A stretch of 64,000 nt of DNA from Sarcocystis neurona. Lineage: Eukaryota > Apicomplexa > Conoidasida > Eucoccidiorida > Sarcocystidae. Made by a program: the position numbers and the translations under genes. Below are positions 1 through 14,200 of the stretch, piece by piece (position 1 is the stretch's first letter; each line of letters opens with the position of its first letter). The notes beneath the pieces are model-generated. The model had not been told where the DNA came from, ran no database searches, and saw only the letters and a list, made by a program, of their open reading frames with translations. The stretch covers positions 234,538-298,537 of the forward strand of contig KL647290.1 of the NCBI GenBank assembly GCA_000727475.1. The letters run 5' to 3'.

Positions 1-3000
1 AGGAGCTCACTACAAGCGTCAGTCACACCTGAAGCGTAGTAGTAGGAATGACATCAAATGTCGAGGGGAGGGCGGTGAGGCTCGAACAAAGATTTTTGCA
101 CACATGTATTAAATACAATAGCCGAGCGGTCGTACCACACGAGAATGTTCGGTGAAATTTCGTCAGCAGTATTGTACCGGTGGTAACAGAAATATGTAAA
201 CCAGAAGTGCAGCAGTGACAAAAGCAAGCAACATCTACGGGCGAGTGAGTTTTGCAGGGAGCACGACTGTGAAGTGCTGTTTAGCACTTGACGTGCCGTG
301 AATGACACAACTTCATGCAAGACTTGTCACTTTGGAATTGGTGCCCTGAGCTACGCGGACAAAACGTGGAGGAGGGCGACGTCTTTTGAACTGCGTCGTT
401 ATGCCAGCAGGGTGGCTTCTCACGGTATGTACGCATGTTTGTTGAGTTAGGCAGCATAGTAGTGTCGCCGACACAGCCGTGCCTCCCAGAGAGACAGGTC
501 CCCGCTTAGTCCCACAAATGCTACTCTCCAAACCGACAGACTCGTTACAGAAAAACACAAATCACTGTTGCTGTGGAGTGCAGTTGTTGGCGTGGTTGAT
601 AAGAAAAGCGTAGATCGGTGGGACCCAGAGTACCTGCTGCTGCAGAACGTGTGAGATGAGACGCTGTTGTTGCTGAGATACCCAGGGAGAGAGGCAGAAA
701 ACTTCTTTGAAGTAACTGCTGCTTGAGAACAGCTGAGGTTTGCTGCCGGCAATAGGGCAGAAACTGCTCATAATACGCAAATGGACAGCTCGGGATCTTG
801 CCTTAGACACGCAGGAGGCAGTTCTTCCGTTGCTGCTCTTTGTGCCGCTGCTGAGTCCGCTGTTTCTCCTGCCTCTGGAGTTCCTGCTGCTGTTGTTGCT
901 ACTTCTAACGACGACAGAGGCATACTTACTTCTGAACAGGGGGACCGGTGCATGCAGCATTGCGGTGACAGCTGCTCTGTGCGTGTGTGTGTCTGTCTGT
1001 GTGTTTGTGCGTCCTTGTAGTTGGGTCTGTACACGTGAGCACTTTCAGAACTGCATTTTGAACCGATAGACGTATGCCACAAAAGAGACAAAACCGGCAT
1101 CACTCTACAAATTATGTGTCACTCCTGTTAGTACTTGAATGTCTCGCTATAGGAGGAGAAATCCGTCGTTCCAACTGCAAAATTGTGTGGCCACGTTCAA
1201 CACCTTCAATTTGGATGGAAGCCCCCTCCTCCTTACCGCATATATATATATATATATATATGTGCTGATCTATGACGAACTCGCAGCGTGGTGGTATCCG
1301 TATATATCGCTGCTATGTGTACAGACTCCACGTGAGGCATAACGTATGTGTGCAGCAGACACTGGTCAGGCTTTCAAAAAAGCGTACCCTCCTCTTCTGC
1401 TTTTTTCCCGTGTCCCCTCTTCCCTTATTTGCTCTGCGTTGCGCTCCTCGATTTCTTTCCGTTCCGCAGAAATAGTCCGTGGTTTTCCTTTCCATTGACC
1501 AACATCCAAATGCAAGGCTTTTCAAAGGGCCCAACAACAAAAGACACCTTTGCTGTGCTTTCTGCGTGTCCTGCGGTGAAAGCACCAATAACTGCATAGT
1601 TATCCTGCGGCTGGCTGCTCCTTTCGCGCAGCTGCTGCAGTGTTGCGCTACGAGTAGACATGCACACACCTTTCTACAAAAAGAAATGAGGGAAGTATTT
1701 AAGCGCGTTTGACACACAGCAATATGCTGCTGCATGTTCGTTTTTTTTGAGTCCACACTGTCTTCTCACACGTACACTCGAAGCGGAGCAAGACAACCCT
1801 TCCTCGCGTATCCACCGTTCTGACGCTGTTGTACCAGTGCAACTCTCTGCGATGCTGCGACGCTGTCAAATCCTTCATATAAAGTGCGTGCTGCAGCAGG
1901 TGCTGCAAAAGGTATTTCTTCTTTTTCTCAAGTTGCGAATCCACCCTAGTGTTGCTGCTGCTGGTGTTGCTCCAGCAACGTCCCCGCCTCTGCTGGCTGT
2001 TGCCGTACAAAGTCACACGCACTAGTCAAGACTGCACGGGCTATTGCTGTTTTTTTCATCAACAGTGTCAGATTTCTGCTACGGTGCCACGCTGCCTCTC
2101 CCGTTGCTGCTGGCGTTTCTTCTGCTTCTGCTGCTCGTCTGCTGCGTACCCTAACTTCTGTTCCTGTGTACAAAGGACCCTCTTTTCTGTTGCTGCTGCT
2201 GCTGCTGTGCTACGTATCAACTGCCGCTGCTGGAACATCAATAACAGCCATCCCGCTGTTGTCGCTGCTGCTCGTGCCACACGTCGTCGTACGTTTCCGC
2301 AGGTGCCACAGCAGCACTTGTGCTGGACCCCTGACCGTGTCGAGCAGCTGTAGCCGCTGGGCCCTGCTGCGCCTCTGCTGCTGCTAGTTCAAAAACTGTG
2401 GACCCGATTGTGACAGGAAGCGTTCACATCCGTCCGCTGTTTCACGCCGACCCTCTGCTGCTGTGTGTCTCCCTCTTCTCCTTGTTCTCTGAAAAACGCC
2501 GCTGTTTCTTCAGCATATCACACTACGCATCCACAGCGGGCCTCCTCTACCTCTGCATCCATCTGTTACGAATATACGGTAGAGAAACCACATACGTACA
2601 TTTTGTACATGTGTGAGAAACTGTACAACACACACGTCGGCTATTATAGACAATCAACAAAAATAAACATCACATATACAGTATCAGTACGTAGGTGTAG
2701 GTGTGCGTGTGTGTGTGGCCAGGTGTGAGGTCTGCTGGTGCTGGTGCTGCTGCTACTGCTCTTGCGACCGGCAAGCCACTGCTGTTCCTGCGGAGCTACT
2801 TCCGTCAGACAAGTAGTTCTCCTCCCTCGCAGATCGCTGGTATGGTGTAACTGCTCGTTCAACTTTTGTACATTGAATTCTCAAAATCTTATTGTTTCCT
2901 CTGCTGAACAGCCAAAGAGGGACTCCGATGTTGCTGCTGCGGGGGCTGCTCTTCTTCTCTGCGTTGCCTGCTTGTCGTTCTGCTGCGCGATGCAGCTCAC

Positions 3001-3316
3001 TCACGCTTTTTCCCCTTCCTCTTACAAATTCACATCTCCTACCACGTCACGCTGGTGTGGCTGCATATGGTTTTGCAACTGCTGCTGCGCGGCTGCTTCA
3101 GCGTCTGCTTCTGCTGCCACTTATAGCCCGCTACTACTTTTACTCTCCACTCGTGCTTTGCATTTGAGATTGCTGGTTCCTCCGGCTCTCCTGCTGCTGC
3201 TAATGTGCACTTGCTGTTGTCCTTGGTTTTGCTGCTGCTTCTGCGTCTCTCGCACTTCCACGTCTCCCGCATCTCTTCTACTTTGGCGGTGTGTGTTTTG
3301 CTACTGTCGCGCAGTT
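1..3316. other. Downstream flank of Hsp110, no supported gene
   Basis: The Hsp110 3' untranslated region and its poly(A) site should lie at the right end of this stretch. From about 1940 to 3390 the plus strand is rich in CTG triplets. A (TA)n run sits at 1239-1262. Several overlapping frames are open on both strands because of the triplets; minus-strand frames near 560-1100 and 1700-2170 read as Gln/Ala/Ser-rich but show no domain. I see no gene that can be defended. Confidence 0.6.
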
Positions 3317-6300
3317 CTACGCAGCCGTCTGCTGGGGCCGATGCTGCTGCTCAGGCGCATCAGGATCCTCTACAGGGATGATTTTGGGCCTGTTCTTCGT
3401 GTCGTCTTCTAAGAAGTCGCCTTCAAGATTCTCTGCATTTGTCTCTGCCTGCATGTCCGAGTGCTGCTGGTCCTGCGCCACGTCTGCCCCGTGCTGGTGA
3501 TGTGGCTGGGCTGCCGCTGCACACATTCAACCAACGCCCGACAGCAGCCAACGGCAATGGCAACTCGTCCCCCGCAGCGAAGACAGCAACCGCATGCAGC
3601 AACAGCAGCGGGGAAAACAACAGCAGCAGGAAGCGGAAACACCCACCCGTATTCGCGGCAGCAGCACCACCCCACAGCAAGAGGAGTCCACAGTAGCAGC
3701 AGCAGCAGCAGCGGAGAGCGGACGCAGCCACCAGTATTACCAGCAGTGGCGGCGCGCAGGCCACAGCACCAGCAGCAGCAGAGAGCGTAAGCAGCCATCA
3801 CGTCAGCAGCAGCGGCAGAGCAGTCCACAGCAGCCGCAGCAGAGAGCGAAAACAGCCAACAGAATTAGCAGCATCGGCAGCAGCAAGTAGCAAAGAAGAG
3901 CACCAGTGGGCGTCAGCACGAGCAAGAGCAAGAAGCGGACGCACGCAGGTGGCAAGGCTCTCAGCACTTGCTGCATTTCATCTCTCAGGAGGAAGGCAGA
4001 GAAGTCCATGTAATTCCTCCAAAACGACGTCCCTATTCTTTTTTCCGTGGTTACATACTACGAAATTTACAGAGGGCTCGCTCTCAAGGAAGACCACTCC
4101 TTCGTAGACGTAAAAACGAGCACACACGGGCACATAGAGATGTACGTTAGTCGTCGTACACAAACATACAGATATATACACACAAACGGGCGTATATACG
4201 AAGAAGGACAGAGCTAGACATACATATATATACATACATATGGACAGAGACAAAGAGGTGGACGAATATGTAATTTTCTGTACATATATATATATATACA
4301 TAGTGTGCATAGGTAGAAGGACAGAGCCACCTATATATATATATATACACCGAAAGAGGAACAGAGGGAGACAGAGAGAGACACAGAAGGATGAATATGT
4401 AATTTTCTGTGCATACATATATATATATATACAAACAGGCATACATACGAAGAGGGACAGGGCTACGAGTGGATGAATAGGTAATTTTTTGGACATATAC
4501 AGGTATGTGCAGGTACTGGCAAGAAAACAGATGAATGTGGAAGTTTTATTAATACGTGTCGTGTCAAGAAATTCAAAGAAAGACGTGTAAATGGAAAATG
4601 GGCGGCGGGGTAACGAAAGTGTCTAGACTTTGTCACGTCCGCGTTTCCTCGATGACCGAATGCATGCGGTCCCTGCTGACAACCTTCCTTACTTTTTCCT
4701 TGAGCCGCAGCGCAGCCGCTTTCTCTCTTCTTCCTCCTGCTCTTCTTCATCTTCCTTTTCTTCTTCTTCTGTTTCTTCTCCTTCCTCTTCTTCTCAATAA
4801 ATATTTACAGAACGTGACGCACATCTCTATACTACACATATGCAAGTCAAGTTATCGACGACACGCCGGTATACCAGCGTTCACTTTCTCTCGCTCTCTG
4901 CCTTTCTCTCTATCACTCAACAGATGTACACAGACGCATATACTCTATAAACGTGAATCATACACGTATTCGTACATCTACATATATACATATATATATG
5001 TATATACACGTAAGTGTATCATAGGAGAGCCACTGTGTGTAGTACAAATGTCTACACACACGTAACGTTGTCGTATACGCAGCACTGCATATATCTATGT
5101 ATAGGGGCCACGTTTGTATATGAAATGTATCTATCTATACATACATGCACGTTGTACAAGAACGCTTGAACACATACCCAAATGTATACATAGATGTAAC
5201 AGAATATAATATGTTGCACAGATGTATACCTCTGTGACGTGTCTACGCTACACATGTCCACACACAAAAGATCCAAGCAATACGTATGTATATATTACAC
5301 AAAGAAAATATATATATACGTGTATATCTCCCTGGATAATTTACTTGATGTAAGTTCGGTGACTTCATGCCTGCGTGTGTGTCTCGAAATGTTTTTCTCT
5401 CTCCTGGAGTGCTGTATATATTCGTATAGACACAGCAAACGTACCTACGTGTACGTCTATAATATATTGGTGCACCACCCAAGAATATACGTGGCATGAC
5501 TCACATACACACATACATATATATGTGTGGGAATACATAGAGGGCAGGAGAAGTGCTGACAAAAAAGTCAGAGACTGCTGGGTGAATTCTCCTTCTGCTG
5601 CAGGAGATGAAGAACAGAAAGGGACCGTGGGCTTTCTTATCTTCGAAGGTCGTTCAGCACGCGTGTTCTTCAGTGTACCTTCCGTCTACTCAAGACAGAG
5701 TCCGCGCAGGTGGTTTTCCACGCAGTTTCTTCTGTTTTTCATCTCCTACTCTCCCCATGTGCCCACCCCACAACCGATGTTGTCTTTCGCTTGGTTCTAC
5801 GTCTCTCAATCTCAATTAATTATATCGTTTTCTTCCTTCCTGTTCCTCTGTTCCGCTCTTTCTACCGTGTTTCTCTTCTTTTATCTTCAGCAGCCTCCAC
5901 CACGTGGTGAGTTCTTCTCTACAAGCTTCGTCTCCGGTAAAACACGCAAAAGTGAGCCGGACGGAGAGAAAAAGACCAGAACGTCGACATGCACGTACAT
6001 TTCCACCGGCTCTCTCACATACACCGCAGCAGCCCACGCAAACCCCACAACGCACCCAGCAGCCGAACAGCAAAATGCCGACGCAGCACGTAGCAGGACG
6101 AGGAGGCGGAGGAGGAGGAGGGCCACCGCATGTATTTCTATCCATGCAGAAAGCGAAGAAGCCCAAGAGATACGAGAAAGACAGAAAGAAGGGAAGAAAG
6201 GAAGAAGGGGAGAAAGGAAGGCGGATAGAAAGAAGTGAAAAAGCTAAGAGGGAAGGGACGGAGAAAGGGAAACATCTGTGCTGCTGTTGCTGCTGCTGGA

Positions 6301-6923
6301 GGTTTGTCTCCACATCGCCGGGCATTCGGGACGGAAAGGAAGAAGAACACGGGGGAGAAAAGGAGGACAAAAGTTTGCAGAAGACGAGGTCGTTCCCGGG
6401 GCTTACGTGGGCGGGCCTTGGGAAGGGAGAAAACTTTTTGAGTGAGGCGTATCAATTCTTCCCTTCTCTTCTCTATGTCTTCGACGGTGATCACCGGATC
6501 TGCGTAGGGAGGCAGTGTGTGCTGCTTCGCCATCTGTCCACGTCCGCCCGCATGCAGCCAGAAACAAAAAGAAGGCAGCAGCAGCGAGGACAAGACAGAG
6601 CAAGAAGACGATGAGGAGGAAGAGAAGAAGGAAAGAGCAGCACGCCGCCTACAACCGAAGCTCATGCCGCATATCTATTCAACAGCGAAACTGCTTCAGC
6701 CCCCTGGAAGATATATATATATATATATGTATAAGTATATATACGTGTTACCATCAACAGGGCTGTTTCAGCGCGCGTATATATATATATATATATGTTT
6801 ACATAGCACGGAGATATATATATATATATACACGTATAATCAACAACAACAATGCTTCAGCGCGGGGGGATACTCACATGTATATATATACGTATAATCA
6901 ACAATGCTGCTTCAGCCCGCGCG

Positions 6924-6964
<41 letters not shown>

Positions 6965-8177
6965 GTATGTATGGCGGGGATACTTATATATATATATGTA
7001 TACGCTCCTCCGCGAGGACGGATGCGGAAATGGTTGGCGAGCGAGGTGGTAGGAACGGTCGGAAGTTTTTCTGCGCCAAAATTGTTGAGATGGCCACGCA
7101 TGCGGAAGAACGCGTTGATTTTCCTTTCTCTGCAACCGTGAGACACCAACTCTCTCTTTCTGTCTCTCTGTGTTGGAAGCTCACATAAGTTGCTGACTTG
7201 ACTTCTCTCTTCAACAAAAACTTCTCCAAATAAATGCCTGTACATACTACATATATCTATATCCATCTATCCATCTATCTATCTATATATATGGATCTGT
7301 GTAAACTTCACAAGCGTCCACGTGTATATGAGTAGACGTATGCCGTCTATCCGTACAGATATTATTTTACATATATATATATACGCTTGTGAAGGACAAC
7401 CGGAGACTATATCCATATACATGTAGAGACATACTTAGACGATGCGACTACATACGTAAAGATGCACACAGACCTATAGGCTCTTGAAGTACAATAAACA
7501 CATACATATATATGTATATATCTATTCATGTATATACATATATATACGCGTATGTAGAACACCATCTGTACAGATAAATGCAATGCGTATATACACACAT
7601 GTACATATACATATATATATATCGGACTTCAACAGCGTCTGTGTCTGTGTGTATATATACACCGTCCTTCTACATGTATTATATTCCCACGCTGTCCTAC
7701 ACAAGCGTATACATATATATGTGTATACATGCATACCGCTTATTTGTACAAATACTATTGTATCTCTCTCTCCCCATATATATATATATATGTACTGGAC
7801 TTCAAGAGCGTATGTGTGTATATGTGTGTGTGTACGTCTACATATGTGCTAGCATATACCATCTGTTCAAGAATTCTTCTACTACATAGATATAGAGGGA
7901 GAGACATCTTCTGCTGTCCTTCACAAGCGTACGTATGTGTATATGTATACACGTATATATATACACATGCCGTTTATCTGTACAGATACTATTCTACATA
8001 TATATATGTAGAGAAAGTAAGATATATATATATATATACGTGTATGCTGTACTTCAAGAGCGTATGTGTGTGTGTGTGTGTGGATGTATGTCTACATATG
8101 TACTGGCATATACCATCTATCTAAATATTCTTCTACATGTATATATATGTTCTCCTGATGCCCTTCACAAGCGTACG

Positions 8178-8208
<31 letters not shown>

Positions 8209-11200
8209 ACGCATATCCTTTATATCTTTATATGGCTACTATTATACATGCGTGGCTGGGTCTATGTGTCTCTCTGTCTCTCCATTGCTCTGCGTCTGTG
8301 TGTGCTGGTATGTATGCCCCTGTCTATATTCTTCCGGTGAATTTCTTCCCTTCCTGTTCCTGTCTGCATGCGTCTTGCTCGTGAAGAAAAGTTCCTCCGT
8401 CCGTTTGATCGACCCTCCCCCCTCCCCTGCGGCTCCGCCCGCGTCATGCCCCTCCTCTTCAGCAGCTCCCTTCTACGTTTTTCTTCTCTTCCCCTCTACC
8501 CACCGCACAACAACACCAGACCAACATATATATACACACATACGTAGATACGTAGACACATAGGTAGTAGATACATAGATAGATACATAGGTAGATACAT
8601 AGGTCGATACATAGGTAGATGCACAGGTAGATACCTAGGTAGATGCATAGGTAGATACAGAGATAGATACAGAGGTACACACACAAATACATACACACAT
8701 ACATATACATACATACACATACATCCATATACATACATATACATACATACGTATTCATACATACATATACATACATACATATACATATATATACATTCAT
8801 ATCCATACATACATATATATATGTATAAAGGGGAATCAACGGAGAAACCCTTTTGTTTCCCTACACAGAGAGAGACATACGATTCTGAGAGACATACGAC
8901 TTTTCTGTTCGTGTATGTGTGTGTGGGTGGGTGGGTGTGTCTCTTTCTCTCTGTCTGTTTCATATGGTGAGAGTCGTTTTCGAAAAAGAAACGCACCACT
9001 TCCGAGAGCCAGTTCTCCGTGTGCTCGGCGAAGTCATGAACTCTTCTCTTCTCTGCCACGGGTATGTGGGCATACGCTTCGTCCTGGCTCTGACACGCCA
9101 AGCGGGCCTCCTGTCGCAGCAGCAGCAGCAGCGAAGCAGCAACACGTCCACAGCAGCCGCAGCAGCAGCGGGACATGAACAGCAGCAGCACGGCAGACGG
9201 CGAGCAGCAAGACATGGGAGAAGAATAGCAACAGGCCCACACTCGGGAAAATAGCAGCAGCACCGCCGACAGCCAGCAGCAAGACACGAGAGAAGAACAG
9301 GCCCGGCGGGGCGGCTGCACAGCAGCCACAGGGGAACAGCTGCCGCAGCAGGACAGCAGCAGCAACTCACCAGCACCTCATGACAGCAGCAGGTGGTTTA
9401 CGTACCAGGAACAGCAGCAGCGTAGACACAGGAAGTGCCGTACGGCAACGATTTCGACACAAGTCGCAGCGGTCACTGCAGCAAGCCACCAGCTGGAGCC
9501 GCACACAGCAGCAGCAGCATGCGGAGTTGCAGCCGCGGCAACAGGGCAGCGACACATACAGACGCCCAGCAACAGCGCTGTACTGAAGCAGCCACAGCAA
9601 TAATAGTAACAGGGCCGACGACATGGCAGCAGCCACCCCGGCAGCGCGGAAAAGGGCAGCAAGAGTAGAACTGCCACCGGCAATAGCAACGACAGCAGCA
9701 TGTGGGGTAGCTACGGCAGGGCCGTCAGCCGAAAAAAACAGACCGCGGAGACCACCAGTCGAAGCAACCCCAGCAGCAGCCGCAGGATCCGCGACGCCAC
9801 AGGCAGCACCAGCAGCAGAAGACCGCGCAACGGCTGCAGCAGGGCCGATGCGACAGCAGCAGAAGGCAATGCGGGAAGACCAGCAGGTGAGACAGCACCA
9901 GCAGCAGAAGACGAGACAACACCAGCAGCAGAAGACGAGACAACACCAGCTGCAGCAGCAGGAAATGCAACAACAGCAGCAGGAGGAAGTGCGACAGCAG
10001 CACCAGGAAGAAATGCATGAGCTGCTGCAGCAGCAGGAGGAAATGCGTGAGCTGCTGCAGCAGCAGAAGGCAATGCAGCAGGTGCAGCGGAGGGGACGGC
10101 GAGATCAGGAAACGCAGCACCAGAGCTCTGCGGTTGCACACAGAGATCCGCACCATGAGAAGACGCTTGAACAGAACAGCAGCAGCACGAAAGTTCTGCA
10201 TTTACCCTACGAAGACACCAACAGCACCACCGGCAGCAACTTCTGCTGCCAGCAATTCCGCAGCAGCGACGGCGGCAGTGTCGCAGACGCAGCGGCAGCA
10301 GTTTGTTCTGGCTTAAGAGCAACAGCTAACTGCGTCCGTTTCTCTCTGCCGGTGCCGCAAACTTTCTGTCCCACTTGCTGACTGCTGAAGAAATGCAGAA
10401 GCATTTCTGCGTAAAGTCCTATTTCTCTTCCGTCTCCTTTCTTCCCTCAGCGACGCTCCTTTGCTGCTGCTGTTTTCAAGCGCGAGGCTCCCCAGCGGCT
10501 GCTGCTGTTCCTGCTGCTGCGTCTTCACTTCCTTCTCCTTTGTCTCTTCGTCTTCCCTGCTTCTTCTTCCCCCCCATTCAAATTTCTTCTGCCGCTGCTG
10601 CTGCTCGGTTGGTCTATTCTGGCTTTATATTCCCTGTACCACTAGACATTGCTTTTGCTGCCGTTGCCTCCTCTTCTGCTGCTTTTGCTGCAGTCGCTGC
10701 CTCCTCTTCTGCTGCTGTTGCTGCAGGTCCCCCCCTTCCCCTCCCATTGCTGCTGCTGCTCCTCCCTCTTTTTCGTCTCAACGTCCCTCACCCTCCTGTA
10801 CTTCTTCCTCTCTTCCTCTTTCTCTTCTCTTTTTCTCCCTCTCTTCTCCCCGCCTTGCTCTGTGTGTCTCTTCCTCCTTTTCCCGTCATTTCCTCTCCAA
10901 CTTTTTCCCGTTGTTTTCTTTATCTCTCCTTCCGCACCCTCGCGTCTTTTCTGTCTTACCGTGATTGCAGCAGTGAGACTCTGCTCGGCCTCCTTCCTGC
11001 CGTGGAACTGCTCGTAGCGGGAGTTGACCCGGTCACCAACCTCATGCAGCTGCTGCAATTTTTGCAGGATGGCGCTGCGGCTGACGTTGCCAATGTCCAC
11101 CATGACATTTTCGATCCACTGCTGCGTTGATTCATAAAGCTGCTCGAGTTTCCGTTTCTCCTCTCCCGAGGCGAAGTCGCAGATCTTCCCCCCCTGCTGC

Positions 11201-14200
11201 AGCGCATCCCGCAACGTGTACATGTACGTCTCCACCTCGTTTATCCTCTCCATCTTCTCGCATGCAACCCGGTCGTCGTTCTCCATATTCAACTCCGCTT
11301 CGCGGTACTGCTGCAACTGCTGCGCCGTCGTCCGTCCTGCTGCAGGCTCGACTTCGAAAGGCACGTCCACCTTCACCACCCGCTGCACCCGGCGACGCTC
11401 CATCACCACCCCCTGCTGCTGCTGCTCTCCGCCGTACGACGCAGCGTGCTGCTGTTGCTGCTGCGCGTCTCCCACGCCTCCTGCTGCCGTCGCTTCACCA
11501 GCAGCTGCAGCGGCACCCTCTGCTTCCGGTCCTCCTGCTGCGGCTCCTGCGCCTCCTCCTGGTCCCCCCCCCCCTGCTCTTTTGCCCGCTGCCGCGGCGC
11601 CTTCCTCGGCGTTTCCCGCTTCGCCGGCACCACCACTGGCAGCTGTTCCCCGAGGGTAGACTACCGGCACTTCTTCCTCTTCTTCCCGTCGCTGCTTCAC
11701 GCAGATTCTGCCGAAACGCACCAGCCCGTAGTAGTTCAGTTCCGCGTATACCTGAACCTCCTGCGGCTCCACCGTCGGCGTCAGCTTGATGTGGCAGATA
11801 TCTACGAGAAGCAAAAGGAGGGAAGGACGCAACATGGGCAGGGGACCTTCTCCCCCCACGAAGACGCACGTAGGCGCCACAAAGAAGAGACAGCCGACGA
11901 CGAAACTTCCTGTCCCTCCCGCTGAGCAGCCGCACATGCCCACCACGCCAACCCTCGAGAAATATGAAGTGAAAACGGAAGCAAACTCCACGACAGAAGT
12001 GGCGATACGCCAACAAACGCCTGTTCTACCCATCCCACAACACATGCGCATACAAATTCACACAGAAGGAGATGTACCTCACGCCAGGACTCTCACACAG
12101 AAGATGTATATATAGAAGACCCATATAAACTACGCCAATACATTTACATGTAAACACATACTTTTGCCAGTAGATTCAGACTTCGACACTGAAGCACCTA
12201 ATATGTCACGATACTGAAATATATATATATATATGTGTATGTAAATATATGTATAAGTTACGTCTCTATATTCATTCACATGTATATATATATATATATG
12301 AGATACAAAGTATGCCAGCACATCTACACATATTCATACAAGAGAACTACTATGTTGATACAGTTAGAAGTACACACAAACACATGCACCGCCACTTCTC
12401 ACAATATATATGTATATGTATTGCGTCAAGAGATTTGTTCACACGTATATATATGAGAGATCCACGTATGCCAGTACGTCTACATCTACATACATATATA
12501 TGAGATGAACTTCTCCTGAATGTATTTACAACAGGCGTACACATATAAGTGACATGCCATGACATTGGATTTTCTATCAAATGTGTGTTACAGCAGTACG
12601 TTTACTCGCATGCATGTGAATATATATCTTCGACCCAATAAACTGACATACAGTAGGCTAGTGCACGCATTTCCACATATATAGAGACAGAAGGAAGAGG
12701 CGTTACGTCACACCACTCCACTCGTACATATATATATTGAGCCAGGACAGCCCCATATACGTCTCTGTATATGGACAAGTAGAGACATGCACAGAGAGAG
12801 AGAAACATATACTACGTCAACACAGGACCATATATATATGTGTGGGATATATATACATGTGATGCCAGTACACGGACATATATGCATATATGGGAGATAC
12901 ATATGTTACGCCAGTAGAATGACACATATATACGTATGTGTGGTAGGCCAGTATATTGGCCCGTATGTGTGTGTGTATATGTGAGAAATACGTAAGGCGT
13001 GAAGCGGGTAGCCAGCAAGATGAAAAGCAACAGGACCTTCGCCGAGGTGGCTAGCGCAGCAGCAGTTGGGGGGGTGCCGGGAGGTCCCGGGTCGAGAAGC
13101 AGCTGTGTCCTTGCCCCGAGGCACGAGCAGAAGACGTGCGCAGCAGCAGCGGCAGCAGAGCAGCAGGCTGCGCGTCTAGGGGACGTGGGGCCACGCAGCA
13201 GCAGGACACAAAGAGGAGACGTGCACGGCAAAGAGACCCTTCGACCGAAGGACGCGCCTGGAGCAGCAGCTAACGGGAACACGAACGGGCAACAGCGAGC
13301 AGTGAAAAGGCCCGGAGGATCAAGAAGCGCAGAGTGGAACAGCAGAAGAAGGGAACAGAGCAGAAGGGAAGCAGCACGGGTGGGGAGGGAAAGACAGAGA
13401 AGCATTTAAAACAGAAGCAGAGGACGAGAAGAAGAAGAAGAAGACCGGCAGAATGACAAAGAAGAAAGCCAAAGGAACCTCACCCAGCTGAGCTCGGCGA
13501 CTCGTGGGAGGCAGGTCATTATAAATGGCCTTCAGCGTGAAAGGACCGCGACGGAAGAAAGTTATTTTGTATAACGTGTTGGCGTCGGTGCCCGGGGGGA
13601 TAAGAATACAGGGCTCCCCTGCAGCAGTCGTGTGGGGTGCAGCAGCAGCAGCAGCTTCCTTCTCTTTTTCTGCGGCCGGGGGTCCTCCTGCTTCGTCGAT
13701 CGCCTGCTGCGGGACAACCGGCTGCCCCGTGACGCCGTTCACCGGCTGCACGGCAGCAGGAGCCGGACCGCCGTCTGCCCAGCAAATGGCGATCGGGAAC
13801 AAACAGCGCTCTCCGAAAGCGTACTCCTTCACGCGGAAACTTAGCGAAGCCATGGCAGCCTGCAGATCCGCAACAGCACCACGAGGTGCGACAGCAGCAG
13901 AAGCAGCAGCAGGTGCAACAGAATTGCATAGCAAGTGCAAAAGCAACTCCAGCAGCAACAGCAGTGGCAGCAACAGGAGGTGCTGCGGCAACAGTCACAG
14001 GGGGAGACGGTGCAACGGCAACTGTCACAACAGCAGCAACAGCCACAGCAGCAGGGGCAGAAGGTGCGACAGCCACTGCAGCAACAGCAACTGCCACAAC
14101 AGCAGCAACAGTCACAGCAGCAGATGCAGAGGGTGCAGCAGCTACTGCAGCAACAGCAACACAGCAGCAGCAGAAGAGAGATGTCCTTTCGAACAAGTGG

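Noticed and set aside
2738..3412. 224-codon plus-strand ORF rich in Leu and Cys.
   Set aside because: It is the Leu/Cys reading of the CTG tract and overlaps the Hsp110 last exon on the other strand.
10642..12051. Single 469-codon minus-strand ORF as a separate gene.
   Set aside because: It is the Hsp110 exon 8 (11801-10960) with read-through into both flanking introns.
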